A stretch of DNA of 64,000 nt. It comes from Citrobacter amalonaticus (GTDB taxonomy: Bacteria > Pseudomonadota > Gammaproteobacteria > Enterobacterales > Enterobacteriaceae). Positions within the stretch are counted from its first letter, which is position 1. Each line of letters opens with the position of its first letter. A program made the position numbers and the translations under genes. Shown here in pieces: positions 27,923-37,754 of this stretch. Location: NCBI RefSeq assembly GCF_001559075.2, contig NZ_CP014015.2, positions 2,728,001 through 2,792,000 on the forward strand, given 5' to 3'. The notes under the pieces were generated by a model. That model did not search any database and was not told the DNA's origin. It saw only the letters and a program-made list of their open reading frames with translations.

Positions 27923-30829
27923 TTACTGATGCGTGACGACGATAAGACGCAGGGCATCCAGACGCCATCCTGCCTGATTCAGGCTTTCCAGTACCTGCTG
28001 ACGGTTGCTTTCAATCGCCGCGAGTTCGTCATCACGAATGTTTGGGTTGACGGCGCGCAGCGCTTCCAGGCGCGACAGTTCAGCAGACAGTTTTTCATCC
28101 GCTTCATTGCGCGCAGCGTCAATCAGGGCGCGGGCGGACTTCTCAACCTGCGCTTCCCCCAGTTGCAGAATCGCATGAACATCCTGCTGCACCGCGTTAA
28201 CCAGCTTGCTGCCGGTGTGGCGGTTTACAGCACTCAACTGGCGGTTGAAGGTTTCAAACTCCACCTGCGCAGCGAGGTTGTTGCCGTTTTTGTCCAGCAG
28301 CATGCGCACCGGCGTCGGCGGCAGGAAGCGGTTAAGCTGCAACTGCTTCGGCGCCTGGGCTTCCACAACGTATACCAGTTCCAGCAGCAGCGTACCGACC
28401 GGCAGCGCCTTATTTTTCAACAAGGAAATGGTACTGCTACCGGTATCACCGGAGAGGATCAGATCCAGCCCGTTACGAATCAGCGGATGTTCCCATGTAA
28501 TAAACTGGGCGTCTTCACGCGACAGCGCCACGTCACGTTCAAAGGTAATGGTACAACCGTCTTCCGGCAGCCCCGGGAAGTCCGGAACCAGCATGTGATC
28601 GGATGGGGTCAGTACAATCAGGTTTTCGCCGCGATCGTCCTGGTTAATCCCCACGATATCAAACAGGTTCATGGCAAAGGCGATCAGGCTGGTGTCGTCG
28701 TCCTGCTCTTCAATGCTCTCAGCCAGTTGTTGCGCCTTTTCGCCGCCGTTGGAGTGGATCTCCAGCAGACGGTCGCGGCCCTGTTCCAGCTGCGTCTTCA
28801 GCGCTTCGTGTTGTTCACGACAGCTTTTGATCAGCTCATCAAAGCCGTCGGTCTCTTCTGGCGCCGCCAGGTAGTTAATCAGGTTGCTGTAAACCGAGTC
28901 ATAGATGGCGCGACCGGTCGGGCAGGTATGTTCGAACGCATCCAGACCTTCGTGATACCAGCGAACCAGCACCGACTGGGCGGTTTTCTCTAAATATGGG
29001 ACGTGGATATGGATATCGTGCGCCTGGCCGATGCGATCGAGACGGCCAATACGCTGCTCCAGCAGATCCGGGTTAAACGGCAGGTCGAACATCACCAGGT
29101 TACTGGCAAACTGGAAGTTACGGCCTTCCGAGCCGATTTCTGAACACAGCAGCACCTGCGCGCCACTGTCCTCTTCGCCGAACCAGGCGGCGGCGCGGTC
29201 ACGTTCGATAATCGACATCCCTTCGTGGAAGACCGCCGCACGGATACCTTCGCGCTCGCGCAGCACTTGCTCCAGTTGCAGGGCGGTTGCCGCCTTCGCA
29301 CAGATCACCAGCACTTTCTGCGAGCGATGGCTGGTCAGGTAGCCCATCAGCCACTCAACACGCGGGTCGAAGTTCCACCAGGTGCCAGTATCCCCTTCAA
29401 ATTCCTGATAAATCTGTTCCGGATAGAGCATGTCGCGCGCTCTGTCTTCGGCGTTTTTGCGGGCACCCATAATGCCGGACACTTTAATGGCCGTCTGATA
29501 CTGCGTCGGCAGCGGCAGCTTAATGGTGTGCAGTTCGCGTTTCGGGAAGCCTTTTACGCCATTACGGGTGTTACGGAACAGCACGCGGCTGGTGCCGTGG
29601 CGGTCCATCAGCATGGAGACCAGCTCCTGACGCGCGTTCTGCGCACCGTCGCGGTCGCTGTTCGCGGTTTGCAACAGCGGCTCAATGTCTTGCTCGCCAA
29701 TCAGTTCGCCCAGCATGTTGAGTTCTTCATTGCTGAGCTTGTTACCGGCCAGCAGCATGGCGACGGCGTCGGCAACCGGGCGATAATTTTTCTGCTCTTC
29801 AACAAATTGCGCGAAATCGTGGAAACGGTTGGGATCCAGCAGACGCAGACGCGCAAAGTGGCTTTCCATACCCAGTTGTTCCGGGGTGGCGGTCAGCAAC
29901 AGTACGCCTGGCACGCGTTCCACCAGTTGTTCTATCGCCACATATTCACGGCTCGGCGCCTCTTCGCTCCAGACGAGATGGTGGGCTTCATCGACAACCA
30001 GCAGATCCCACTCGGCATCACACAAGTGTTCCAGACGCTGTTTGTTACGGCGGGCGAAGTCCAGAGAGCAGATCACCAACTGTTCGGTTTCGAACGGGTT
30101 AAACGCATCGTGCTGCGCTTCGGCGTAGCGCTCGTCGTCAAACAGGGCGAAACGCAGGTTAAAACGGCGCAGCATTTCGACCAGCCACTGATGCTGCAAG
30201 GTTTCCGGCACAATGATCAGCACGCGTTCTGCCGCGCCAGAAAGCAGTTGTTGATGCAGGATCATCCCGGCTTCAATGGTTTTGCCCAGACCCACTTCAT
30301 CCGCCAGCAGTACGCGCGGCGCATGACGGCGACCCACGTCGTGGGCGATGTTGAGCTGATGAGGGATCAGGCTGGTGCGCTGGCCGCGCAGGCCGCTCCA
30401 CGGCATGCGGTATTGCTCACTTTGAAATTTACGTGCGCGGTAGCGCAGCGCAAACCGATCCATGCGGTCAATCTGACCAGCAAACAGGCGATCCTGCGGT
30501 TTGCTGAACGCCAGTTTGCTGTCGAGCAGGACTTCACGCAGCGTCACGCCGGCTTCTTCGGTATCAAGACGGGTGCCAATGTAGGCAAGCAAACCATTTT
30601 CTTCTTTTACTTCATCGATTTGCAGCTGCCAGCCTTCATGGCTGGTAATGGTATCGCCAGGGTTGAACATCACGCGGGTCACGGGGGAGTCACTGCGCGC
30701 ATACAGACGGTTTTCACCGGTGGAGGGGAAAAGCAAAGTGACGGTGCGCGCATCCATGGCAACAACGGTTCCAAGTCCCAGTTCGCTTTCTGTATCGCTG
30801 ATCCAGCGTTGACCAAGTGTAAAAGGCAT
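27923..30829 (-). CDS. rapA: RNA polymerase-associated ATPase RapA
   Basis: SWI2/SNF2-family ATPase that binds RNA polymerase and promotes its recycling after transcription. The 968-residue protein matches E. coli RapA in length. It has N-terminal Tudor-like domains and a Walker A motif (LLADEVGLGKTIEAGM near residue 170). The DEAH box (VVDEAHH near 280), helicase motif III (LLLTATPEQ) and a C-terminal helicase half (CSEIGSEGRNFQFASNLVMFDLPFNPDLLEQRIGRLDRIGQ near 550-600) are also clear. A 134-base gap separates it from polB. Confidence 0.97.
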   Translation of the reverse strand: MPFTLGQRWISDTESELGLGTVVAMDARTVTLLFPSTGENRLYARSDSPVTRVMFNPGDTITSHEGWQLQIDEVKEENGLLAYIGTRLDTEEAGVTLREVLLDSKLAFSKPQDRLFAGQIDRMDRFALRYRARKFQSEQYRMPWSGLRGQRTSLIPHQLNIAHDVGRRHAPRVLLADEVGLGKTIEAGMILHQQLLSGAAERVLIIVPETLQHQWLVEMLRRFNLRFALFDDERYAEAQHDAFNPFETEQLVICSLDFARRNKQRLEHLCDAEWDLLVVDEAHHLVWSEEAPSREYVAIEQLVERVPGVLLLTATPEQLGMESHFARLRLLDPNRFHDFAQFVEEQKNYRPVADAVAMLLAGNKLSNEELNMLGELIGEQDIEPLLQTANSDRDGAQNARQELVSMLMDRHGTSRVLFRNTRNGVKGFPKRELHTIKLPLPTQYQTAIKVSGIMGARKNAEDRARDMLYPEQIYQEFEGDTGTWWNFDPRVEWLMGYLTSHRSQKVLVICAKAATALQLEQVLREREGIRAAVFHEGMSIIERDRAAAWFGEEDSGAQVLLCSEIGSEGRNFQFASNLVMFDLPFNPDLLEQRIGRLDRIGQAHDIHIHVPYLEKTAQSVLVRWYHEGLDAFEHTCPTGRAIYDSVYSNLINYLAAPEETDGFDELIKSCREQHEALKTQLEQGRDRLLEIHSNGGEKAQQLAESIEEQDDDTSLIAFAMNLFDIVGINQDDRGENLIVLTPSDHMLVPDFPGLPEDGCTITFERDVALSREDAQFITWEHPLIRNGLDLILSGDTGSSTISLLKNKALPVGTLLLELVYVVEAQAPKQLQLNRFLPPTPVRMLLDKNGNNLAAQVEFETFNRQLSAVNRHTGSKLVNAVQQDVHAILQLGEAQVEKSARALIDAARNEADEKLSAELSRLEALRAVNPNIRDDELAAIESNRQQVLESLNQAGWRLDALRLIVVTHQ

Positions 30830-30963
30830 ATTTGTTCGGCTCTATATCTTTAATTGCAGGCAATAATCACCCTCTGCCAGGGAGATGCTATGGCAGAACG
30901 GTAAATTGGGTCCAGGAATGGAAAGGGCGCTATGGTAATGGATGGCGATGGATTCGTCACGCG

Positions 30964-33315
30964 TCAAAATAACCCTAATTGGCCTGTCAGTAGTGTAGCA
31001 AAGTTATCATCAATGAAGGGAAGAATTCCTTCCGCAACGGGCTGGAGCTGGCGCGTCAGATAATGCTCGTAATCCAGCGGCGAGTGCTGATAATCCTTTG
31101 GCTCCGGGCCGTTCAGGGTCCAGACATAGTGAATGGTGCCGCGGTTCTGGTACTGCGCCGGGCGTCCCCGCTTCAGGTTTTCTTCGTCAGCCAGTCTGGC
31201 GGCGCGCACGTGTGGCGGAACGTTGCGCTGGTACTCGCTTAACGGTCGACGCAGACGCTTGCGATAGACCAGACGCTCGTCCAGCTCGCCCGCCATCAGC
31301 CGATCAATGGTGTCGCGAACGTAATCCTGGTACGGTTCGTGACGAAAAATGCGCAGATACAATTCTTGCTGGAACTGCTGCGCCAGCGGTGTCCAGTCGG
31401 TACGCACGGTTTCCAGTCCTTTAAACACCATCCGCTGGTTTTCTCCTTCCTGAATCAGACCCGCGTAGCGTTTTTTGCTGCCGGTATCCGCGCCACGGAT
31501 GGTGGGCATCAGAAAGCGGCAGAAATGCGTTTCATACTCCAGTTCCAGCGCGCTGGTAAGATTCTTTTCCTGAAGTGACTGCGTCCACCAGGCGTTGACG
31601 TGCTCCACTAACGCGCGACCGATTTTCGCCGCCTCCTCTTCTGTGTGGGCGCGCTTCAGCCAGACGAAGGTGGAGTCGGTATCGCCATAAATTACGTCAT
31701 AGCCCTGGGCTTCAATGAGCGCTTTGGTCTGGCGCATGATCGCATGACCGCGCATGGTGATTGACGATGCCAGACGCGGATCGAAAAAGCGGCAGGCCGT
31801 CGTGCCGAGCACACCGTAAAAGGCATTCATGATGATCTTCAGCGCCTGAGAAAGCGGTTTATTACCGTGCCGTTTGGCGTCGTCACGACCCTGCCAGATC
31901 GACGTCACAATTTCTGGCAGGCAGTGTTTTTCTCGTGAGAACCAGGCGTCGAGAAATCCCTCGGTGCTGTGTTCGGGATCAGGGTGCGCCATCCCTTCCA
32001 CCAGTCCGACAGGGTCGATCAAAAAGGTGCGAATGATCGAGGGGTACAGGCTTTTGTAATCCAGTACCAGTACCGAATCATATAAGCCGGGACGCGAATC
32101 CATCACGTAACCGCCGGGGCTGGCGTGGGGCGGCACTTCACCGAGGTTCGGCGCAACATACCCGGCGCGATGCATACGCGGAAAATAGAGGTGGCCAAAC
32201 GCGGCGACCGAACCGCCGTGACGATCGACAGGTAATCCGTTGACCGTGGCACGCTCTAACAGGAACGGCACGATCTCGGTTTTATGAAAGACTCGCGTCA
32301 CCAGCTCGCAATCTTTCAGATTGTAGGTGGCGAGCGCGGGTTTATCTTCGGCAAAACGTCTGTCGATCTCATCCATGCGATCCCATGGATTATCGATCGA
32401 TTTACCTTCCCCAAGCAGTTCCTGCGAAACGGTCTCCAGCGAAAACGACGAGAAATTCCAGAAGGCAGACTTCAGCGCCTCAATACCGTCAACGATCAGC
32501 CGACCTTTCGCCTGGGCGAAAAAAACGCCATTTTTAAAACCGTGCTCACGCCACTCGAGTTCGCTGTTATCGCGGCCAAAACGCAGCGGGATACGGTAGC
32601 GCTCAGCATGTTTTTGCAACACGCGAAGGTCGAACTGCACCAGATTCCAGCCGATGATGATGTCGGGATCGTGGCGGGCAACCCACTCGTTTAGCTTTTC
32701 CAGCAGTTGTGGGCGGCTGTTGACATACTCAAGCTGGAAATCGAGCGCTGATGAATCGCCATTTTCGGGGCCGAGCATATAGACAATGCGCTGCCCGCAG
32801 CCTTCAAGCCCAATGCAGTACAACTCGCCGTGGCGGGTGGTTTCAATATCCAGAGACAACCACTTGAGCGGGGGACGATAGTCGGGATGGGGCTTTAATC
32901 GCGCATTGACGATTGCACCGTTGCGCGTCTCACCTTCGACCCACACCGGCGAGGTGATAAAGCGTTCCATCAGATAACGCTCCGGCGGGCGGACATCGCC
33001 TTCATAAACCGTCACGCCATTCTCGCGCAACAGCTTTTCCAGTCGCATCAACTGGCGATGCGAGCGGCAGTAAAGACCTGAAACCGGCTGACGATGAAAA
33101 TCTTTGAGGTTAAGCGGCGTCAGGCGGTAGCCATTTTCACTGCTTAATACCGACGTGACGCGGGCGGTTAGCGCGGTAGGGATAAACGCAACGGATTCTT
33201 GCGGCGCAAGCGTAACCTGCAAAGGCCCGCTGTCTGTTGCCAGCCAGAAGGAGACTTCAGTTCCCTGCGACGTATCCCGCCAGTGCCGGGTTAAGATAAA
33301 ACCTGCCTGCGCCAC
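30964..33315 (-). CDS. polB: DNA polymerase II
   Basis: SOS-inducible family B DNA polymerase with 3'-5' proofreading, involved in replication restart and lesion bypass. The 783-residue protein equals E. coli Pol II. The exonuclease I motif is SLDIETT with Asp156 and Glu158. Polymerase motif A is DYKSLYPSI (near 419), motif B KIIMNAFYG (near 490) and motif C YGDTDS (near 545). The extreme C-terminus QLGLF is a sliding-clamp binding peptide. A LexA-like box lies 57 bases upstream of the start. Confidence 0.97.
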   Translation of the reverse strand: MAQAGFILTRHWRDTSQGTEVSFWLATDSGPLQVTLAPQESVAFIPTALTARVTSVLSSENGYRLTPLNLKDFHRQPVSGLYCRSHRQLMRLEKLLRENGVTVYEGDVRPPERYLMERFITSPVWVEGETRNGAIVNARLKPHPDYRPPLKWLSLDIETTRHGELYCIGLEGCGQRIVYMLGPENGDSSALDFQLEYVNSRPQLLEKLNEWVARHDPDIIIGWNLVQFDLRVLQKHAERYRIPLRFGRDNSELEWREHGFKNGVFFAQAKGRLIVDGIEALKSAFWNFSSFSLETVSQELLGEGKSIDNPWDRMDEIDRRFAEDKPALATYNLKDCELVTRVFHKTEIVPFLLERATVNGLPVDRHGGSVAAFGHLYFPRMHRAGYVAPNLGEVPPHASPGGYVMDSRPGLYDSVLVLDYKSLYPSIIRTFLIDPVGLVEGMAHPDPEHSTEGFLDAWFSREKHCLPEIVTSIWQGRDDAKRHGNKPLSQALKIIMNAFYGVLGTTACRFFDPRLASSITMRGHAIMRQTKALIEAQGYDVIYGDTDSTFVWLKRAHTEEEAAKIGRALVEHVNAWWTQSLQEKNLTSALELEYETHFCRFLMPTIRGADTGSKKRYAGLIQEGENQRMVFKGLETVRTDWTPLAQQFQQELYLRIFRHEPYQDYVRDTIDRLMAGELDERLVYRKRLRRPLSEYQRNVPPHVRAARLADEENLKRGRPAQYQNRGTIHYVWTLNGPEPKDYQHSPLDYEHYLTRQLQPVAEGILPFIDDNFATLLTGQLGLF

Positions 33316-33371
33316 GCTGTTTATCCATCAAAAAAACCAGGCATGATTATAGCCTGGTTCAACGTGTTGTG

Positions 33372-33387
33372 CTGGGGTTTTATACAG
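33372..33387 (-). promoter_or_regulatory. LexA box of polB, one half degenerate
   Basis: On the coding strand of polB the site reads CTGT-N8-CCAG against the SOS consensus CTGT-N8-ACAG: one half is perfect, the other has one mismatch. It lies 57-72 bases upstream of the polB ATG, between araD and polB, where E. coli has its polB SOS box. Confidence 0.72.
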
Positions 33388-33399
33388 TTATTGGCGCTG

Positions 33400-34095
33400 C
33401 TACTGCCCGTAATAGGCTTTCGCTCCGTGCTTGCGAAGGTAATGCTTGTCCAGCAACGTTTGCTGCATATCGGGTAACTGTGGCGCGAGCTGGCGGCAGA
33501 AAATGCCCATATAGGCGACCTCTTCTAAGACGATGGCGTTATGCACAGCGTCTTCGGCGTTTTTCCCCCACGCAAAGGGACCGTGTGAATGCACCAGCAC
33601 CCCGGGCATCTGCGCGGCGTCGATGCCCTGTTTTGCAAAGGTTTCGACAATGACGTTGCCGGTTTCCCACTCATACTCGCCGTTGATTTCGCTATCGGTC
33701 ATTTTGCGGGTGCAGGGAATCGCGCCATAGAAATAGTCGGCGTGCGTAGTGCCCGTTGCCGGAATGGACTGCCCGGCCTGTGCCCAGATGGTTGCATGGC
33801 GCGAATGAGTATGCACAATACCGCCAATAGAGGGGAAAGCCTGGTACAGCAGACGATGCGTCGGCGTATCGGACGAGGGCTTTTTCTTACCTTCAATCAC
33901 TTCACCCGTCGCGATGCTGACAACCACCATATCATCTGCGGTCATCACGCTGTAATCAACGCCGGAAGGTTTGATCACAAAGACACCGCGCTCGCGATCG
34001 ACCGCGCTGACGTTCCCCCAGGTGAGCGTGACCAGATTGTGCTTTGGCAGCGCCAGATTCGCTTCCAGTACCTGACGTTTGAGATCTTCTAGCAT
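33400..34095 (-). CDS. araD: L-ribulose-5-phosphate 4-epimerase
   Basis: Last step of L-arabinose catabolism, converting L-ribulose 5-phosphate to D-xylulose 5-phosphate. The 231-residue class II aldolase-like enzyme equals E. coli AraD. Zinc-binding histidines lie in VHTHSRHATIWA (near residue 94-97) and VHSHGPFAWG (near 171), and the substrate-phosphate loop LTWGNVSAVDRE is near residue 24-35. It is last in araBAD and separated from araA by a BIME. Confidence 0.97.
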   Translation of the reverse strand: MLEDLKRQVLEANLALPKHNLVTLTWGNVSAVDRERGVFVIKPSGVDYSVMTADDMVVVSIATGEVIEGKKKPSSDTPTHRLLYQAFPSIGGIVHTHSRHATIWAQAGQSIPATGTTHADYFYGAIPCTRKMTDSEINGEYEWETGNVIVETFAKQGIDAAQMPGVLVHSHGPFAWGKNAEDAVHNAIVLEEVAYMGIFCRQLAPQLPDMQQTLLDKHYLRKHGAKAYYGQ

Positions 34096-34108
34096 GTTTT
34101 TTCTCCCT

Positions 34109-34181
34109 GCCTGATGACGACGTAAACGCCTTATCAGGCCTACGCAGAGAGGTAGGCCTGATCAGCAAAGCGCCATCAGGC
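34109..34181. repeat. BIME between araA and araD
   Basis: Paired REP units (GCCTGATGACGACG...TTATCAGGCCTAC and TAGGCCTGATCAGC...GCGCCATCAGGC) lie within the araBAD transcript. In E. coli an intercistronic repeat in the same place helps set the lower expression of araD. Confidence 0.9.
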
Positions 34182-34191
34182 AACCATTCGC

Positions 34192-35694
34192 TTAACGTTT
34201 AAAGCCGTAATACACTTCGTTCCAGCGCAGCGCGTCCTTGAAGGCGGGCAGGCGGGTATCGTTATCAATCACGGTGATTTCGATATCGTGCATTTCGGCG
34301 AACTGACGCATGTCGTTGAGATCCAGCGCATGGCTGAAGACGGTATGGTGCGCTCCGCCGGCCAGGATCCACGCTTCCGACGCGGTCGGCAGATCCGGTT
34401 GGGCTTTCCACAGCGCGTTGGCGACCGGCAGTTTCGGCAGCGCGTGCGGGGTTTTCACGGTGTCGATGCAGTTGACCAGCAGACGATAGCGATCGCCGAG
34501 GTCGATCAGGCTGGCCACGATCGCCGGACCGGTCTTCGTATTGAAGATCAGACGAGCGGGATCGTCTTTACCGCCAATGCCAAGATGCTGGACATCGAGG
34601 ATCGGTTTTTCGTCCACCGCGATCGATGGACACACTTCCAGCATGTGGGAGCCGAGCACCAGATCGTTGCCTTTCTCGAAGTGATAGGTGTAATCCTCCA
34701 TAAAAGAGGTGCCGCCCTGCAGACCGGTTGACATCACTTTCATGATGCGAAGCAGAGCGGCAGTTTTCCAGTCGCCTTCGCCGGCAAAGCCATAGCCCTG
34801 CTGCATCAGACGCTGTACGGCCAGACCCGGAAGTTGTTTCAGACCGTGCAAATCTTCAAAGGTGGTGGTGAACGCGTGAAAGCCGCCCTGTTCCAGGAAG
34901 CGCTTCATGCCCAGCTCAATACGCGCCGCTTCCAGCACGTTCTGGCGTTTTTCACCGTGAACCTGCGTGGCGGCGGTCAGGGTGTAGCTGCTTTCGTATT
35001 CATCAATCAGGGCATTGATGTCGCCGTCGCTGATGGAATTCACCACCTGCACCAGATCGCCCACCGCCCAGGTGTTGACCGAGAAGCCGAACTTGATCTG
35101 CGCGGCAACTTTATCGCCATCGGTAACCGCCACTTCACGCATATTGTCGCCAAAGCGGCACACTTTCAGATGACGGGTATCTTGTTTCGACACCGCATGA
35201 CGCATCCAGGCGCCGATACGAGCATGAGCCTGTTGATCCTGCCAGTGACCGGTGACTACCGCGTGTTGCTGGCGCATACGCGCGCCGATGAAGCCGAACT
35301 CGCGGCCGCCGTGCGCAGTCTGGTTGAGGTTCATAAAGTCCATGTCGATGCTGTCCCACGGCAGGGCGGCATTGAACTGGGTGTGGAATTGCAGCAGCGG
35401 TTTGTTGAGGATTGTCAGGCCGTTGATCCACATTTTGGCTGGAGAGAAGGTATGCAGCCAGACCACCAGACCCGCACAGCGATCGTCATAGTTTGCGTCA
35501 CGGCAAATGGCGGTGATCTCATCCGGTGTGGTCCCCAGTGGTTTTAACACCAGCTTGCAGGGCAGTTTCGCTTCGGTATTCAGCGCCTTGACGACGTGCT
35601 CCGCGTGTTGAGTGACCTGACGCAGCGTCTCAGGGCCGTACAAATGCTGGCTGCCAATTACAAACCACACTTCATAGTTATCAAAAATAGTCAT
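34192..35694 (-). CDS. araA: L-arabinose isomerase
   Basis: Isomerises L-arabinose to L-ribulose, the first step of the pathway, with Mn2+ as cofactor. The 500-residue protein matches E. coli AraA. The expected metal and catalytic residues sit in conserved segments: Glu near 306 (QGYGFAGEGDWKTAA), Glu near 333 (TSFMEDYTYHFEKGNDLVLGSHMLEVCPSI, which also carries the metal histidine near 350) and a C-terminal histidine (GGAHHTVFSHALD near 450). It lies ten bases after araB. Confidence 0.97.
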   Translation of the reverse strand: MTIFDNYEVWFVIGSQHLYGPETLRQVTQHAEHVVKALNTEAKLPCKLVLKPLGTTPDEITAICRDANYDDRCAGLVVWLHTFSPAKMWINGLTILNKPLLQFHTQFNAALPWDSIDMDFMNLNQTAHGGREFGFIGARMRQQHAVVTGHWQDQQAHARIGAWMRHAVSKQDTRHLKVCRFGDNMREVAVTDGDKVAAQIKFGFSVNTWAVGDLVQVVNSISDGDINALIDEYESSYTLTAATQVHGEKRQNVLEAARIELGMKRFLEQGGFHAFTTTFEDLHGLKQLPGLAVQRLMQQGYGFAGEGDWKTAALLRIMKVMSTGLQGGTSFMEDYTYHFEKGNDLVLGSHMLEVCPSIAVDEKPILDVQHLGIGGKDDPARLIFNTKTGPAIVASLIDLGDRYRLLVNCIDTVKTPHALPKLPVANALWKAQPDLPTASEAWILAGGAHHTVFSHALDLNDMRQFAEMHDIEITVIDNDTRLPAFKDALRWNEVYYGFKR

Positions 35695-35704
35695 TGTCGT
35701 GTCC

Positions 35705-37414
35705 TTAGTGAGTCAGGGTTGCCTGGTCAGCCGGCGCGGTATTAACCGGGGTGGCAGTCGGAAGATAATGTTGCTCAGCGCTTACCGCCCACTGCTGGTA
35801 GCGGCGATAAAGCTGTTCGAAACGTTGTGCCTGTTCGGGGCGAGGTTGCAGCGTGTTTTCCACCGCGCTGGCCATTTTCTGCTGTGCCGCAGGGATATCG
35901 GCATGCACGTTGGCCGCCACGGCGGCGAAGATGGCCGCGCCCAGCGCACAGCACTGATCGGAGGCGACGATTTGTAGCGGTCGATTCAGGACATCGCAGC
36001 AGGCCTGCATAATGACCTTGTTTTTCCGGGCGATGCCGCCCAGCGCCATGACGTTGTTGACCGCAATACCTTGTTCGGTAAAGCATTCCATGATGGCCCT
36101 TGCGCCAAAGGCGGTTGCGGCGATTAGTCCGCCGAACAGCGCCGGGGCATCCGTGGCCAGATTCAGATCGGTCATCACCCCTTTCAGGCGTTGGTTTGCG
36201 TTCGGCGTGCGGCGGCCGTTAAACCAGTCAAGCACCACCGGTAGGTGATCCAGCGACGGATTTTTCGCCCAGGCTTCGGTTAATGCTGGCAGCAGTTGTT
36301 TCTGGCTGGCGCTGATCTGCGCTTTCAGTTCCGGGTGCTGCGCGGCGAGTTGCTCCAGCGGCCAGCCGAGAATGCGACCAAACCACGCGTAGATATCGCC
36401 AAAGGCAGACTGTCCGGCTTCCAGACCGATAAAACCGGGGACCACACTGCCATCGACTTGCCCACAAATGCCTTTCACGGCGCGCTCGCCGACGCTCTGT
36501 CTGTCCGCAATCAAGATGTCGCAGGTTGAGGTTCCAATGACTTTCACCAGCGCATTGGGCTGTGCGCCCGCGCCAACAGCACCCATGTGGCAGTCGAATG
36601 CGCCGCCGGAGATGACGACGTTTTCCGGCAGGCCAAGGCGCTGCGCCCACTCGGCGCACAGCGTTCCAACTGGCAGATCGGCAGTGAACGTGTCGGTGAA
36701 CAGGGGGTATTGCAAATGCTGGTTAATCAGCGGATCGAGGTCGTCGAAGAAACTGGCGGGCGGCAGACCGCCCCAGCTTTCATGCCACAGTGATTTGTGC
36801 CCGGCGCTGCAACGACCCCGGCGGATATCCTGCGGACGCGTGGTACCAGAAAGGAGGGCTGGCACCCAGTCGCACAGTTCAATCCAGGAGACGGCGGCCT
36901 GGGCAACTGCGCGGTCTTCGCGGGTGACATGAAGGATCTTGGCCCAGAACCATTCGCTGGAGTAAATGCCGCCGATGTAACGGGAGTAATCGACGTTGCC
37001 CGGCGTATGGCACAGACGGGTAATGGCTTCGGCTTCTTCTACTGACGTGTGGTCTTTCCACAGGACGAACATCGCGTTTGGGTTTTCCGCGAACTCTTCC
37101 CGGAGCGCCAGCACGTTGCCATCGGCGTCAATCGGCGCTGGCGTTGAGCCTGTACTGTCGACGCCAATCCCAACGACCTCTGCACGTTGCGCCGCGCTGA
37201 GTTCTGCCAATACGCTTTTCAGCGCGGCTTCCATCGACTCCATGTAGTCGCGGGGATGATGGCGGAACCGGTTGTTCGGGGCGTCACAAAAACGTCCTTC
37301 CTGCCAGCGCGGGTACCACTCAACGCTGGTGGCGATCTCTTCGCCGGTGGCGCATTCCACTGCCAGCGCGCGTACAGAATCACTGCCAAAATCGAGGCCA
37401 ATTGCAATTGCCAT
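35705..37414 (-). CDS. araB: L-ribulokinase
   Basis: ATP-dependent phosphorylation of L-ribulose to L-ribulose 5-phosphate. The 569-residue FGGY-family kinase is close to E. coli AraB (566). The N-terminal phosphate-binding loop (IGLDFGSDSVRALAV), GVDSTGSTPAPID, the catalytic aspartate region SGGAFDCHMGAVGAG (near 290) and the C-terminal ALGGIARKNKVIMQ ATP site are present. The few extra residues are at the variable C-terminus. It is first in araBAD and preceded by GCAAGAGG upstream of the ATG. Confidence 0.97.
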   Translation of the reverse strand: MAIAIGLDFGSDSVRALAVECATGEEIATSVEWYPRWQEGRFCDAPNNRFRHHPRDYMESMEAALKSVLAELSAAQRAEVVGIGVDSTGSTPAPIDADGNVLALREEFAENPNAMFVLWKDHTSVEEAEAITRLCHTPGNVDYSRYIGGIYSSEWFWAKILHVTREDRAVAQAAVSWIELCDWVPALLSGTTRPQDIRRGRCSAGHKSLWHESWGGLPPASFFDDLDPLINQHLQYPLFTDTFTADLPVGTLCAEWAQRLGLPENVVISGGAFDCHMGAVGAGAQPNALVKVIGTSTCDILIADRQSVGERAVKGICGQVDGSVVPGFIGLEAGQSAFGDIYAWFGRILGWPLEQLAAQHPELKAQISASQKQLLPALTEAWAKNPSLDHLPVVLDWFNGRRTPNANQRLKGVMTDLNLATDAPALFGGLIAATAFGARAIMECFTEQGIAVNNVMALGGIARKNKVIMQACCDVLNRPLQIVASDQCCALGAAIFAAVAANVHADIPAAQQKMASAVENTLQPRPEQAQRFEQLYRRYQQWAVSAEQHYLPTATPVNTAPADQATLTH

Positions 37415-37475
37415 CCTCTTGCTCCATCCAGAAATACGGGTATGGAGAAACAGTAGTGAGTGGGGATAAAAACCG

Positions 37476-37513
37476 TCAGGTAGGATCCGCTAATCTTATG
37501 GATTAAAATGCTA
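37476..37513 (-). promoter_or_regulatory. AraC sites araI2 and araI1
   Basis: Two 17-base direct repeats on the minus strand: I2 TAGCGGATCCTACCTGA (37476-37492) and I1 TAGCATTTTAATCCATA (37497-37513), four bases apart. I2 overlaps the araBAD -35 element as in E. coli, and I1 differs from the E. coli site by one base. Confidence 0.92.
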
Positions 37514-37524
37514 TGGCATCGCAA

Positions 37525-37544
37525 AGTGTGACGCCGTGCAAATA
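37525..37544. promoter_or_regulatory. CRP site of araBAD/araC
   Basis: TGTGA-CGCCGT-GCAAA, one perfect CRP half and one weak half, located 12 bases beyond araI1 as in E. coli, where it activates both araBAD and araC. Confidence 0.85.
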
Positions 37545-37707
37545 ATCAATGTGGACATTTCTGCTCTAGTTATAGACACTTTTGTTACCCGTTTTTGCCG
37601 CAGTCATCGCGCAGAGTCATGACATAATGCTTTTCACAAGCGGGGTTGATGGGGCCGCCCGTGATGGTGCGGCGACAAGGCAGGGCGCAAACCATACTGT
37701 CCTGCGT

Positions 37708-37727
37708 AATATGGACAATTTGTTTCC
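37708..37727. promoter_or_regulatory. araO2 distal AraC half-site
   Basis: On the minus strand the segment reads GAAACAAATTGTCCATATT, very close to the E. coli araO2 site. It lies about 200 bases from araI1, so AraC can bridge the two sites and loop the DNA in the absence of arabinose. Confidence 0.85.
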
Positions 37728-37754
37728 TCACCGAACCTCGGGAGTCGTGAAATT

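Larger units (their letters stand above)
37415..37754. promoter_or_regulatory. araBAD-araC divergent control region
   Basis: A 340-base gap with the complete E. coli-type arabinose switch. On the minus strand the araBAD promoter has -10 TACTGT (37450-37455) and -35 CTGACG (37474-37479), followed upstream by araI2, araI1 and a CRP site; the far araO2 half-site lies near araC. The segment 37545-37585 corresponds to araO1 and the araC promoter, recognised by alignment to the E. coli layout; I did not fix its exact borders. Confidence 0.9.

Noticed and set aside
29225..30853. 542-codon open frame on the plus strand opposite rapA
   Set aside because: It lies wholly antisense to the well-supported rapA gene, has no recognisable domain, and its length follows from the codon bias of rapA. 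Similar antisense frames opposite carB (300-1625), caiB (6436-7548) and fixC are rejected for the same reason.
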